Of a stretch of 64,000 nt of DNA, positions 34,904 through 47,509 are shown piece after piece; the first letter of the stretch is position 1; each line of letters opens with the position of its first letter. The notes below the pieces were generated by a model. That model did no database searches, had not been told where the DNA came from, and saw only the letters and a program-made list of their open reading frames with translations. Source of the stretch: Mactromeris polynyma (taxonomy: Eukaryota; Mollusca; Bivalvia; Venerida; Mactridae); NCBI GenBank assembly GCA_032209605.1, contig JASFXZ010000007.1, positions 23,124,264 through 23,188,263 of the forward strand, written 5' to 3'. Position numbers and translations under genes: made by a program.

Positions 34904-37900
34904 CTAAAAGAAAATTTGAATCGATTTGATGCAAATCTCGTTTGTTTGCTTATTAGTATATTGTTGTGATATTGTACTAGGTATAAGCGCAAAATCAAAA
35001 TTTAGAAAAAATATGCACAAACGCATAAAATTGAGTCGTAAGACAGGATCGCTTAAACAATCAATAACTCAAAGGTTTTTACTTTGGTTCCAGTAACAAC
35101 GTGGAAATTGAGTATTGACATAAGTATTTACCTTTAGAGCAAACAGCGTCCGCTTTTTTGTAGCCATTGTTACACTCACACACGTCGCTTATACATGAGG
35201 CATCCGAGACAGCACTACAATCACTGCTTGTTGAGCAGGCCGACCCAAGAACTGACAAAAATAGTTAAATAGATAGATGTATTGAGACAATATTTGACTG
35301 ACATTAATGGATATTCCTATTAGTCCGTATACGTATATTATCTCTGCGAATTACGAAGAGTGTCTTTCGATTAATACTGTATAATAATTACTCGATTGCT
35401 CGACAAAAACGGCGATTGTGAACACAGAGAGGAGAGAAGATTCATGAGTGTCAGTTTAAGGTTGTCTAATAGCATTGTGTTTTACCTTCTTACATGCTTC
35501 ATGTTACGAAAGATCATGTTTCCAAAAAAATGTTAAAAATAATTTATGTTGCTGATATGACAAAATATTCTGTATTGTACATAAAATGTTATTAAAATAA
35601 ACGATTAAAAAAAGAAAAACATGTTTCAGTGTACACATACGTCTTTACAAAACGGGTGTACATGACGAGCCACGCCAAGTATAAATGTGTTTTAACGCAA
35701 TCTCTGGTGATTTTCAGGTTTTCGTTGAAGATTATTCAGAATTTCTCACGCTTTCCAAAAATAAATATTTTATCATATGATGCTTCGTTGTTTCAGCATT
35801 TTTGATACAAAACGGGTCATCTAAAATCAAGATTGACATAAATGATGTCATGTAGACAAATGACTCACTGAATGTCAGCATACTTTCTAATTAGGACAGG
35901 AAGTTCATAGTAATATTAAAGAAAAAAATATGTGCTTAAGTCTGACAGTTATTTGTGTTTAAAGTACATACTTTTATTTCTGTTGTCATGGAAACAAAAA
36001 TAATGCAATTCCATATGACTTCTTAAACTGGTTGATATGAATGAAAAATATCACAGCTGCAATTACTTATATTAAATGTGCATAAAAGTTAACGAAATGA
36101 ATGTACATGTATATGTGTATGTCAGACAAAATGGCTTATTTGTTAATATACAGTCTATGTTGTATATGCTAAACACTAAGTCCTAAGATTATATTTAGCT
36201 GAATGTTTAATAACTGAAAAACAGCATAACTAACCGATGACTTAATTAAACAGGTACCTTACGTTACTGAAAAAAATCACGAAATAGATTTAAAATCAAA
36301 TAACTTTACTCCGATAACTATGTTACCATGCAGATGAAAGAACAAAATAAATTTCTTGATTATGTTGATTCACAAAATAATAGACAAGCATTACAAAAAC
36401 AAACTTTATTATAGCGATGTGTTCAAAACTCACCTAAAGCATGCGTGTATCATAAATTGTAATATAAAAAGTAAGAATAAATTTATTGCAATATCATGAT
36501 CAACAAAATTAACAATTAGCGCAGTGTAATTAATCTTCAGTACTAGTGATCTTTACAGTAAAAATACACACTGCTCTTCTGAGTGAACACTTAACGTCAT
36601 GCATTTAGCAACACTATGAGGTATTAGATATCTTGATTATAATCATTCAATTGATGCAGTATGTAGACAATAACAAGTGTTACGGTGCATGTTTAAAAAA
36701 GATGACTTTGGTTTTTTTGTTCCAATGGAAATCAGTATTCAACAAGTTCATGCTCCCATAATATTTCAAAATACTTTCAAAAGTTCTCATAGTTTTGTCC
36801 TTGACCATCATGTCGACTAGATTATGTAATATATGTGAAATAATGCCTATTATACACCATGATAAATCTATACAGCGGCAGGAAGTATACACAATATATC
36901 CGGTAACGGTTGTCTCGATTGTAAATAAATGACTGTGTGCTCTTTTTAATTCATGTCAGTATGATTTATATGGGGATATCACATAGACCTATGCAATATA
37001 TTCCTTGTGAGCTTCATCTGGAAAATTCAAGAGAAAAAGAGATTAATTTAGGCATCATAATCACAATGGTTATGTTATAAGAGGCGTTTTAGAACTGTAC
37101 AGTTAGAAATTACAGAAAATGTCGTGGTCACTTCCATGTTCAACAAATGCCTCAATCGTAATAGATACTGTGGCCACTGGCCACCATTGTTCACAATGCT
37201 AGAGGAAACAAAACTAGCAATACATATTCAAAAATGGCGGAATCTGGCTACGGCTACACTCGGCCGGAATAACTTAATGTGGCCTTTGACTTGGCCATAC
37301 AGCTAGGCAAAAATGTTGATTATGCACATAGTACACTCAGGTGGATGGGGATTCCTTAATGAGATGGCTTTTGTTGTGTGCACTAAAACCCAGATAACTT
37401 GAATACTCTAGAGCCGCATACTTCAAAAACTTAAGCTGTCTTATAACTAATTCACTTTATGATAAACCTCATATAAATAAAGATGCCATTCCATCAGAGT
37501 CACACGTATACCAACTCAAATATACCAGGATGAAAATGTTATTGACCTACAAGAAAACGATAGTCAAACTAGAGTTGAATGGGGTATTGAAGTAAATGAC
37601 AGTGATAGCAATGGGGAAAGTGGTCCATTTGAAATACTGTCAGTTAAAGAAATGCACTTGAAAAGGATAAAATGTGAAATGAACAAATAGCGAGAAACAC
37701 AATGAGTAAAGGTTTCGGAGGTATGGAAGTGACTATGTATATTATTAACAAAATGAAGACTCATGAAAACAATGCTATGAAACCAAAAGAAAAGTTTCCA
37801 GTAAAACATCAAATGAAAGACAGCAAGGAAAGTAAAACTTAAGTGAATTATTTCATTGAATATCCGAAAGCTGAACAGTCGTATACACATCTGGTTCCAG

Positions 37901-40268
37901 AAATTCCTCTGAGACTGACGCTGATGATTACACAGATGTATGTTGTGTTTGCCAAAAATTCACTAGGAAAAAAGTTGCAAACAGTACATCATTTATCTTG
38001 ACAAAATGGCCCAATGTGATGGGGTGAAAACACGCAAGCACTGCATCCACCTGGTACATCGAATGAGTGCACACCAGCGCGTGTTATCAGAAAGGGTGGC
38101 GGTTTTGTGTGCCCCCTTTGCTCTACAGCAGATCCAGTGGATAGTAAATAAAGTTGGAAAGTTTGTTAAGATATGTGTTGCTAACTTCGCTTGTTATGAT
38201 GTCACGCAGAAGGCGGAGTTAGGTTAGCGAATAACGGCAAGTTACTTGTTGATTGGCTTTGGATGAGAGATTTGGTAGCTTTTTGCATTTCTACACCAGT
38301 CGATTGAGATAAGATGTGATTAATCGGAAAATGCATTATTTATATTTATGCCGACAATCCAAGTTTCGATTCGCAGACAAAGCTTTAGGAGGCGCCTATT
38401 GGGGAGTCGAGGATAGTTAATTGGCTGTCTGTACACAATTAGCAGGTTAACCAAATGGCAGTATAAGAACAATGCTGAAGTATTTAAATGTAGAATACAT
38501 TCAAAACTTACCTTAAACGAATCCATGTCGAAGTTTGAGAATAACAACGTGTCAAACGTGGAGGTCGTCATCTTGATATTAATCTCGTCACGTGTGACGT
38601 TATTCTCGCTTTCGTCATAAATCACGTTAAGACCCGTTTCTGCTTAACGCGGTTCATATATACATACATACATAAAACAATTTAATTCCGGTGGTATAGA
38701 CATTTTAAGTATACTGATGTATACATACGATTTAGCATGAAATAGTTAGACTTAGTCGGAACAACTATTGCATTAAGTATCGTTCGACACATGTAATGTT
38801 GCAATGCGAGAAATAAATACATAACACACATTCAAGTTTAAAATGAGTATCAATATATTATACTGCCATTGTACTGTATAAGAAAACGCTCATTGCGTAC
38901 TGTATCTGTCATACTATCCGTTATATCATATTAACCTAAAATTAAAATTATTATAGAAGAGAACAAGCAGTTTACATTTCATACCACGGATGTCAGTATA
39001 AATAATATTTTAATATATAAAAATATCGCTGCAGTAAAACTTTGTTACGAAGGAGGTAAATAATATGAGCCAGGGTCGGTAATTTTGGCGCTAAAAGGAC
39101 TTTTATCAAACGTTAATTATGGCTTGCATTTGAAAAATACATAGAGCTATGCATGCCTTGCTCACAAACATAACTTTGTTTCAAAATCTGACGATGTAAA
39201 TATGTTTTAGTGGCCGATTTAAATTGAAGTGTAAACAAACTTTTTATGAATTTAAAATCATATTAAAAAATTAATATCATGTAATTCTGCAGAATAATCG
39301 AAAGAAATGTCAATAATAAATTACATACGTGTTGTACATGTGGCTCCATCAACCACGTATTTTGTGTCACAACTGCATGCGTTCGAAATGCATTTCGAAT
39401 TAGTAACACTGGCACAATCGGAGTCTGCTGCACAGGTATCAGCTAATACTATAGAAACGAATATACATGTATTGAATATTGAGCATGTTAAAGTATCAAT
39501 ATATTGTTGTTTTATGGGCATAGGAGCAATTTAAATATCGTTACGCGATAAAATATATGTTGAGCTTTTAATTTACGCACCAACCAATATAGCGTACAGT
39601 GGTACAAACTCGACATCCGAGTTTTAGAGTGAGCAATAGGTATGAACACTTACTTTAGTACCGGTACTTATTGATATGGAGGAACAATTCTACTTACCTT
39701 TAGCTACACAGGCATCAACAGCTCCGTTAGCTTTATATGCATCGCTACAAACACAATCAGTACCGGCGGTCACACATACTGCATTGGCGAACCCCGCATT
39801 GCCTGTATCAGCGCAATAGGCGTCATCTACACATGAAGTCCGAAAAGCTAAATGGATAAGAATGCATAATATTTATTTTGATGCACGCATACCTGTAGAC
39901 AGATATATTCCGTGAGTTGTCATCAATTACTTGATTTATTAAACATGCTTTCTGCAAACGAAAATGGTCAGCCACTGGTGCATTTTTTATATATAGTTTG
40001 GAAACTAGATCTAGTTGAAAAAATGAATTATTGGTTAGTATAAATATATACAAGCAGCCATCGAGAGCGATTAGTTAGGGTCGTAAGTATTTGTTTCACA
40101 ATCGATGTAAAATAAATACATTTAGCAAACACTAGCAGAAGTAGGTGTGAAAATGAAGTCATATTATCCATTGAGTATACAAAAGTATACTATTTGAAAA
40201 TTCTTACCACAAAGTGCGGGACTCGAAATGGTCCACAGAGTAAGTGCCAACACGGCAACTGATTTCAT
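34746..40268 (-). CDS. secreted Cys-rich EB-module-like protein, five exons (gene-level entry)
   Basis: Five exons (61, 150, 114, 120 and 158 nt; 603 nt, 200 residues) all joined by phase 1 introns. Exon 1 is a signal peptide (MKSVAVLALTLW, ending SSPALC). Exons 2, 3 and 4 each encode one six-Cys module, roughly C-x5-C-x6 or 7-C-x4-C-x-C, then about ten residues and a last Cys; exon 5 starts a fourth. Such EB-type modules occur in expanded families of secreted or surface invertebrate proteins with no settled function. The reading frame is intact. A TATAAA lies on the minus strand at 40303-40308, about 35 nt before the ATG, and an in-frame upstream ATG at 40293-40295 is the alternative start. 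The end is less certain: a donor-like GTAAAA in phase 1 within exon 5 could lead to a further exon. Confidence 0.75.
35132..35251 (-). CDS. EB-like gene, exon 4 (Cys module 3)
   Basis: Acceptor TTTGTCAG, phase 1. Reads LGSACSTSSDCSAV, ASCISDVCECNNGYKK and AVCSK; donor GTAAAT in phase 1. Complete six-Cys module. Confidence 0.8.
35252..37110. other. first part of the EB-like gene's intron 3, nothing recognised
   Basis: AT-rich sequence. The rest of this intron holds a decayed transposase (next entry). Confidence 0.4.
37150..38190 (+). pseudogene. decayed pogo/Tigger-like DDE transposase
   Basis: Plus-strand remnants in the expected order. At 37198-37360 there are LEETKLAIHIQ, then in the next frame MAESGYGYTRPE, LGKNVDY and LRWMGIP, as in the helix-turn-helix region of Tigger/jerky-like transposases. 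At 37418-37487 comes YFKNL with SLYDKPH, the lead-in to the DDE catalytic domain. At 37895-38160 comes DDYTDVCCVCQKF, then WPN and CTPARVIRKGGGF with VCPLC, the Cys-rich C-terminal finger seen in molluscan members. The catalytic core between about 37.49 and 37.87 kb is not recognisable, and frameshifts and stops are frequent. Dead copy inserted in an intron of the EB-like gene, antisense to it. Confidence 0.65.
38191..39328. other. remaining part of the EB-like gene's intron 3
   Basis: AT-rich. A minus-strand frame (MIYDESENN to DSFK, 38625-38515) is followed by GTAAGT and could be an unrelated small exon, but nothing else supports it. Confidence 0.3.
39329..39442 (-). CDS. EB-like gene, exon 3 (Cys module 2)
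   Basis: Acceptor TATTAG, phase 1. Reads DTCAADSDCASVTNSKC, ISNACSCDTKYV and GATCTT; donor GTATGT in phase 1. Complete module. Confidence 0.8.
39698..39847 (-). CDS. EB-like gene, exon 2 (Cys module 1)
   Basis: Acceptor TTTAG, phase 1. Reads FRTSCVDDAYCADTG, ANAVCVTAGTDCVCSDAYK and DACVAK; donor GTAAGT in phase 1. Slightly longer than modules 2 and 3. Confidence 0.8.
40208..40268 (-). CDS. EB-like gene, exon 1 (signal peptide)
   Basis: ATG followed by KSVAVLALTLWTIS and SPALC, a typical signal peptide with cleavage near ALC-A. Donor GTAAGA leaves phase 1. An upstream in-frame ATG would add MFLYIKIKD. I prefer the downstream ATG because a TATAAA lies at the right distance for it. Confidence 0.7.
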
Positions 40269-40964
40269 GTCCTTAATCTTAATATAAAGAAACATTATTA
40301 AGTTTATATGATGCTGTAATACAGTGTAAAATTACAAGCGCAAAATGCAATATAAATTAAATGTTCTACATTGGTTAAAGTTTGGTTAATCATGTTGAGA
40401 GTCAAACGGTAGCTACTTTCAGCCGTTACATGTATGTTGATTATTTCGCAAATTTAGTTATAGGGCGTGAATATGCTACTGATTAAAATAGCTTTAATCG
40501 TATGGTTACAGGCGCAGAAAAAATCCTTGTACACCAAATATACTTTTTTGCGGATTAAAATCTTGGACTGCAACATTGTCACATGAACGCGTTAAAACAT
40601 CCCACATGACATGTCAAGTTAGGGTGCTTCTTATTTATAAAGATATTACAAATAGAATACAAACATCAAATTGCAAAAAGGTCAGTTAATAAAGTTTGGT
40701 TTACTCATATCCTATTGGTCAATATTTTCAAAAAACATGTTTTCATTTGCCGACCTTACACATTTTTACCACCGCCCTCAAGTAAAAAAAAAGAAGGTAT
40801 AATACATTCCTGTGGTTTTCGTGTTTTGTATTTGTTTGATAAAATGGAATTTTCAAATGTCAAAAACTTTCAGAATGCTTTGAATAACTCGCATCAGCAG
40901 ACGACACGCAGTCTTGTTCAGTATTTTGATATATATTTTGTATTTATCAGGTATGATTAATCAT

Positions 40965-41748
40965 GATTGATCGCCGTGACATTTTTGTTTCAAACTCATT
41001 AATCATTTGCAGTAAAATGGGTGAAGATCGCCAGAAATTTATTACAGAACTGGCATGTGGTTCCATCATAGCTGATATTCATCACATGATATAACATTAC
41101 ATCTGGTTTCATATGAAAGATATATAACTCAGTTGATTTCCTCCCCAACACTCTGATTTTGCGAATACCATGTTTGGCGTTCTGCTTCAAACCTCCGGCA
41201 ATTCGTGGAAAAACATCAACACATACCTCAAAAATGCCAGGCTTTCGTTGTTATTCATTTTTAACCCGAAAAAAACTGCGAAAGGTTTCTTGGTTTACAG
41301 TACTAATTGTTGTCATCAAGATGAAGCCCGAAACTTTATTATAAGTATCTACGCACATTTTCACTGAACTACCTAATGTAACTCTGGTGTGTACTTTTGT
41401 CCGTATAGATGATAAAAATAATATAGCAAATTATTGACATATTTTTAGCGCATCATCAACATCAATATTTTATAAAAGGATTGAGGCAGACCAGTAATTC
41501 GCTGAAGACTGTAAAAACAATAATGACTTGTACCGACATGTGTAACTAAAATATGCGATTGCAAAATATCGCAGTCTAGCAATTAATGGATGAACATTAA
41601 AATTCTTAATATTTACACGGAATGTAGTACTTAGTATCAATACGCTCAAAATTCCTGAGATGTTTAAGGGCAGTGATGCAGGAATATACCCATTCATTTG
41701 GATATTTAAATCGGGTTTTTTCACAATTATTTAGTGAATTCAAGCAAA
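40965..41748 (+). repeat. dispersed repeat, about 780 bp (copy B)
   Basis: Direct copy of 25705-26440 with many substitutions and small indels. Blocks such as TTTCAAACTCATTAATC and GAGATGTTTAAGGGCAGTG are conserved in order. Confidence 0.85.
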
Positions 41749-41954
41749 GTAGAGCAAAACTACCACCCGTTTCATTTCATATCACAGTTATGTATAGCTC
41801 AAAATACTATACAGATTGCAAACATGATAAACGTGCAGCAAATTTTCGCAAACTAGTGTTGCTTTGAAACGTTTAATATCGTCTATACACTATACACTTT
41901 ACACACTATAAATAGAGATAATATGCAAGCGCATAAACTTAACTGCAAATGAAT

Positions 41955-42650
41955 AGTAAAGTAAAGTTTATTTATTTCTATTGTCACCCCTACTTAAAGG
42001 GCCAGTGGTGAATTCCACAACATCGTGATAAGATATCCCTGGAATAGGATCCATGCTTTAAACCTTGTTTTGGAAGGTTTGTGTTGAACAGATCCAGTAT
42101 ATTGTTGATTCTTGTAGGAACTGCAACCATCTTGGTTACACCATTGTCATCGAGGAAGTCAGACAATACCGGTAAGTCATGAAGATATGCGTGCTGTGCC
42201 TTGACTTGACATATCTTTTTCTTCCAATCCCAAACCGACAGGTTCAGGCAGCCACCAATGGTAAGCTCAGAATCTCCAGTTGGCACGGCTTATTGATTCT
42301 CTGAACTAGTTTAAACTGGATTCGTTTGAGGTTTTTGATGACCACAGAGGAAGTGACTTGGAGGCTAGACTATGCATATTTGCCCAAATGATAGCAGTCA
42401 GTTTGCATTTCTGGTAGATCATTGCTGGAGTAAGCCACTCCCAGATTCTGAATGTTATATTTCAGGTAGAGGTAAAAATGTTCCCGGGAAGATTTCTTTA
42501 TCTTTGTTCGTTGAATCCAACCAGGTTTCAGTTGCTAAGAAGATGTCAGGGTTAACACTTCCAATGACGTTTTCAGCATTCCTGTTTCTTATTTTCACAG
42601 TTGATGTTCAAAATTCTGATACATGTAGGAGGATGTATTATTGAGGATTC
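41955..42650 (-). pseudogene. LINE (Jockey/CR1-type) endonuclease fragment with a short 3' tail
   Basis: Minus-strand blocks in order: VNPDIFLATETWLDS with KEIFP (APE-type endonuclease, catalytic Glu in TETWLD), WDWKKK, LSDFLDDNGVTKMV, VPTRINNILDLF and, one frame over, PGISYHDVVEF. Frameshifts and stops abound. No reverse transcriptase follows; instead GGCCCTTTAAGTAGGGGTGAC and an AATAAATAAAC tail end the element at about 41955. Internally deleted or recombined dead copy. Confidence 0.75.
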
Positions 42651-42659
42651 AGCTGGATT

Positions 42660-45600
42660 TCTATCGGGCGTTGAAGAACGGATGTGTTTCAGGTGCCTGG
42701 ATAGATGGTTATGAACTCTAAACTAGTGCTGCTGATAGATAATACACTGTATGAGTTCTGTGATGACAATGAATATTAGTCAAAACAATAAGCACTGCAC
42801 TGCAAATGTTTCACCCGGGTATTCTGTCCTATCACTACTGTTTGCCCTAGGATTTAGCTGAGCGTCTTTTGAAGCAAATGGTTTTGTAAATCAGAAACGC
42901 GTGGTAATTTGTTACCTTCTTTAACAAGTGGTTTTTTCTCGTCTGGTTGTAGAATAGGCTTTAGTGATGATCATTTGCATATGCATGATATCAGTTTTCA
43001 TCAGAAGCAGTACTGGATATGACTATAAGTGATTCAACAGCTTTTGACGATTGTCAATATTGGTATTTGAGGTCAAGAATCAAGGCTGCTGCAAACAGTA
43101 GATGTCAGAGCAGGAAACAATTCATGGTATAAGATAAATGCTCTATGCAGACGTTTATAGGTGTGTAATAGTGTGACTCATGCATAGTTTCTTCTTATTT
43201 CTTCTTGCACCAGCACTGCACTATGCATACTTCAAAGATTCACCTTACGGAAGTAAGTTCGTCTATCGAGTATCGATGTTAAGGTCAATACTCGCCGTCA
43301 GTCGTGATAATATGGTCAGGGGCGTAGCCAGAGGTGGTAGAATGTGTACGCAAACAATCTAGGGGATCTAAGGGCATAATACCCCGGAAACCCCGTTATT
43401 TAGAACGTTCGTGGTGCAATCGGGTAACATTTTTACAAGCAATACAGTAAATGTTGAAGCGTAATACATTCAGAAAATTTGTATCCCAAACTGCATACAA
43501 ATGCTCAACCGTTTGTTGTTGCATTTGTTTCTATTCTTGATAAGCATGTGTAAGCAACGGCGTATTTTGCGTACAGGTAGCTAGTTTAAAATTTATGATA
43601 TGGAATTCCATCCATAACGGACACGAAAATTAGTTACGTAATTTCACTTCAGTATATATATGGTAACTAAACTCAATTAAAATAAATTTCTAAATTGTAT
43701 ACAATGTTCAATTTAATTTCACAGCAGTTGCAAGTTGTTCAATATTCTAGGCAGTCATTCACTATATATATATTTAAAAGGCGGTTTATTGCAAAAAATA
43801 AGAAGTATGTAATTAATAAGGGAGGTAATTCACTAGAATATTCCAAACTATTGAAAACAAATTTTTGATTCTTGGATGTGACATAATTTGGAGACAATGT
43901 CAATTTTTTTATGTTTTACAACTACAATGGACTTCATTCGCCATAAATAAATCATACTTTTGAAAAAATGTAAATTTTAGTTTCATAATGCGTTGGTAAA
44001 ATAAAGGCACCACAAATTTGCGCACCACATTTAGACTAAAAAGATATGTCAGATAACCTTTCACCTGAATTGTATTGAATAGCTCCATTCCTTAAGTTAT
44101 TCTGTCTTCGAGAACGTTATTAATTCTTACGTGTCTGTCACTAGTTCAATTAATGTCAGTGACAACATAGATAATATCCAACTAGAGAGGGCTACTGGCT
44201 TTCCTATAACTGATCAATTATCCGGGTACGTGAGCTCATATCAACGTAATCATATTACAGTAAATAAAGGTAGATACTCTGTTTGGTAGCTGAAATAATG
44301 TTATTAGTCAAGCATTATGAAAATAGGGGATTATTAATTAAATAACTATGCGCAACAGTGAAATAATCTGTATCCAACAAAGCATACCCAGGATAGGACA
44401 AACTTCTAAGGCTACATCTGGACAATTTCCTGTACCTTATAATGCAAAAGGTCCAACTATTTATATACGAGATAACACAAACGTTTATCGTATACAAGAA
44501 ACAATTTGAAGGTTTAGATTTGTTGTGCAACCGAGATGTTACGATTGCTGGTCACTCCAGATCCAAAATGGATTTCGGTAAATTCACTGAAATTCAGTGG
44601 ATTTTGGTTAGGTAACATACCCTTTATCGAAAGGTTAATCAATCCGCGTCAAGGTTTCACACGTTGTTCGGTTGAGAAATTGCCTTGGTGGTAAACGCAA
44701 GATTTGACTGGTTTACACAACACTGATATGCAAATAGCAAAACCTAGTTAGTACGGCTGCGCCGAAAAAGACATTAATTGTTTTGTTACTTAGAAAGTAT
44801 TAGGTAATACTTTCATGTGCCTCAGTATTTTATAATTTCGAACACCCTGTATTCGGCGGTGGGACGGAGGTAAAAAGATTTGGTGGATGGAGAAAGTGAA
44901 TGAAGCAAATTTAGATTAAAATTTCAACGTAATTCTAGAATATATTCTGGGAGTTGAATACTTACTAATGCAAAACTTATCTCAAAATATTTACTGACCG
45001 TTCAATAGTAAATTAATTCATCGTTCGTTCTTTGTTTACATCGGCATGAAAAATTCCGTTTGTTTACATTTAAAGTTGTGTGTTTATGCTTCACGCACCA
45101 GTAATCCTTCTAAGACTTGTGATCCATGTAGAGACGACTACTGTATCATTACTGTCGTCTGATATGTTTACAAATGTTGATGAGCCTGACAAAGCCAAAT
45201 TACTCCATCCATTGGTATTTCTTTCATGGATGGTATTTTAAATATGTTTATTCTCGATTTCAGAGCTCATGTTCATTCAACTTTGACATTAAAAATACAG
45301 GTTTATTTACTTTAACTTTAAATATTAATTAGAAATGCAATATATTTAGATTTTATAAATAAGTACAAGTTTTCTTTGCAACTTAAAATATTTGGACACA
45401 AACACGAGTGATATTCTTTAAAATTGTCGCCAAATATTTGAGGGGCTTTTAAAGTACGCTAGTTTTAAGATGAATGCGGAACATAAAGTACTGAATGGAT
45501 CGGGTTAAAGTCAAAATCTGTGTTTTTGATATTATGATTTGCTTACCTTGCAAAGCGGGATATTTATTACATATTTGACGAGGTAAAAATAGCCTGTACC

Positions 45601-47268
45601 TTAGTAGATGGTCGCCGATGCATGAACATTTACCTGTTGAAATGCAGATAATGTCCTTTTAGATTCAGGTGATGTTTTCAAGTTGCATCAATAACATTGA
45701 AATGGTTTGCATGTTTTGTAAGTCACATTTCAGTAGTCAGCCGTGTTGATTAAACGTTACCAAGGGAGAGAACTCCATTTTTAAGGAAATGTTGTTATAG
45801 TAACCATAACCCAGTCACAACGTTAAAATAGGTCTAGTGATTTGATAAAATCACATGAAATGAGATGAACTTGTCAAAGCCAGAAAAAAACGTCACGTAA
45901 GCATTGGCAGTCCTTTTCTGATCAAAATAGACAAATAATGATTTGTATTTTTTTGACAATATGGAGGGTAAATTTAGCTAAGATGAGTATTTAAAGTCAT
46001 AATAAGACATTTAGAAGCACCCTGTGATTGTCTTTGATCTGTTTTAAATGTTTAAGTATTTACAACAGAACATGTGTTATCAAATTTGTTCTTAAAAGCC
46101 AGGATTTTAACTATTTGTTAGTTACGTAATGTTACCATATACATTTAAACCCTTAAGAGTCTGGATATATATCTGTCAGACTTGTTTCATAATATATGCG
46201 AAATAAGTAGTCTTAAATTTAACATATTGAAAATAAATCCGGCAAAGTTCATCTTAATGCTACAATGGACACCTTGGGTATAATTCCACCCATATAGCTG
46301 AAAAAGTCACATCCTGACCCTGGCTGCTTATGTGACTTATACTTTATACAACGAAATAAACAACAGCATTCGTTATATTGCATACACTGTCTCTCCCGAG
46401 AACGCATGTAAATGAACACATGTAAAATATCTGTAATCTTTTACGACTAGAAAACAAATAAACAAAAACATGATTTATATCTCGAAAAAATGAAATTTCT
46501 AAAATTCACAAACCTAAATTACATGCTGTCTCGCCATTCGTTACGCTGCTTATTACTGTAAAAATGATTATTGCTGCTTTGTAAAAAAAACTTGTCAGTG
46601 TTCAATATGCAAATAAATATATCTTTCCATCAAAATCTAACTGGATTCAAGATAAACTTAATATAAAACAGTGTTATCGTGAAGTTACTAATAGCAAAAA
46701 CTTTGATTTAAACAAAAATAAACTGCTAAAATCACCACTCCAACATTTATGATTTGATTTTATAATCCGGTTTTTTTCATGTGGATTTCAAATTAATTAA
46801 GTGATTGTAGTAAATCTTTATTAGCTACTACAAAATAATTAAACATGATCAGAAATCGTTATTTTAGATTTTTATATGGTAAGGGTGTAAACTTTCAATA
46901 TATCAATGAACATGGTTTGATCAACCACAATTTAAGTAAAAAGTCAAAATATCATAGTATAATTTTTTTTTTCAGAATTTGTGAAATATATATCAAAAAG
47001 ATAGATTAAAATTAATTTAAATCAAATGTAAAATTCTAGCTTTCAGCAGAGCAATAATACAAGTACAGCTATCAATCATACGCAGACAATTAACAAATTA
47101 ATTTAATTTCTCTTACCATGTTTTCAAGTTCGTCTCCACTGCTGCCAGGTGCAATTCGGTGTGAGATATCAGCTAGTCTGCAGACGTTCCCGGGTACTGC
47201 GTCGTCATAGCAACCACGAAAACAAAGTCACGTGCCATAGAATACATTATGACATAATATTCCACGTA
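42660..47268. other. intergenic sequence, AT-rich, nothing firmly recognised
   Basis: A CAGGGGCGTAGCCA end typical of the 8212 MITE lies at about 43317. Small minus-strand splice-like segments at 46505-46560 and 47118-47200 (a possible ATG at a GTAAGA donor) do not build a gene. Otherwise nothing seen. Confidence 0.35.
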
Positions 47269-47508
47269 TCTGTTGGCTTGCAGTTGCATGACATTTTCAC
47301 GAAAAGACTTGTCTGTTCAATAAATATTGACGCGACATATTTCTGAACCGACCATAACCAATTGCAGACAAACGAAGTACGGACTATAACACAGAAATTC
47401 AGACATACAAATGTACTTTTACACACAAATTCTGACTAATCGGATTTTCTGATTCATCGTTTTGAAATAAACTGAAGATGTCATTAAGTGTCACTGTGCT
47501 TGCATATC
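47269..47508. repeat. dispersed or duplicated segment, copy A (240 bp)
   Basis: Direct repeat of 49178-49418; shares GACGCGACATATTTCTGAAC, AATGTACTTTTACACACA and TTCTGACTAATCGGA. Confidence 0.9.
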
Positions 47509-47509
47509 G

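Noticed and set aside
38515..38625. Small first exon ending in GTAAGT on the minus strand
   Set aside because: No partner exon, no recognisable protein; it lies in an intron of the EB-like gene.
46505..47200. Possible two-exon minus gene with an ATG at a GTAAGA donor
   Set aside because: The next acceptor gives TAA at once after the ATG; coding content too short to support.
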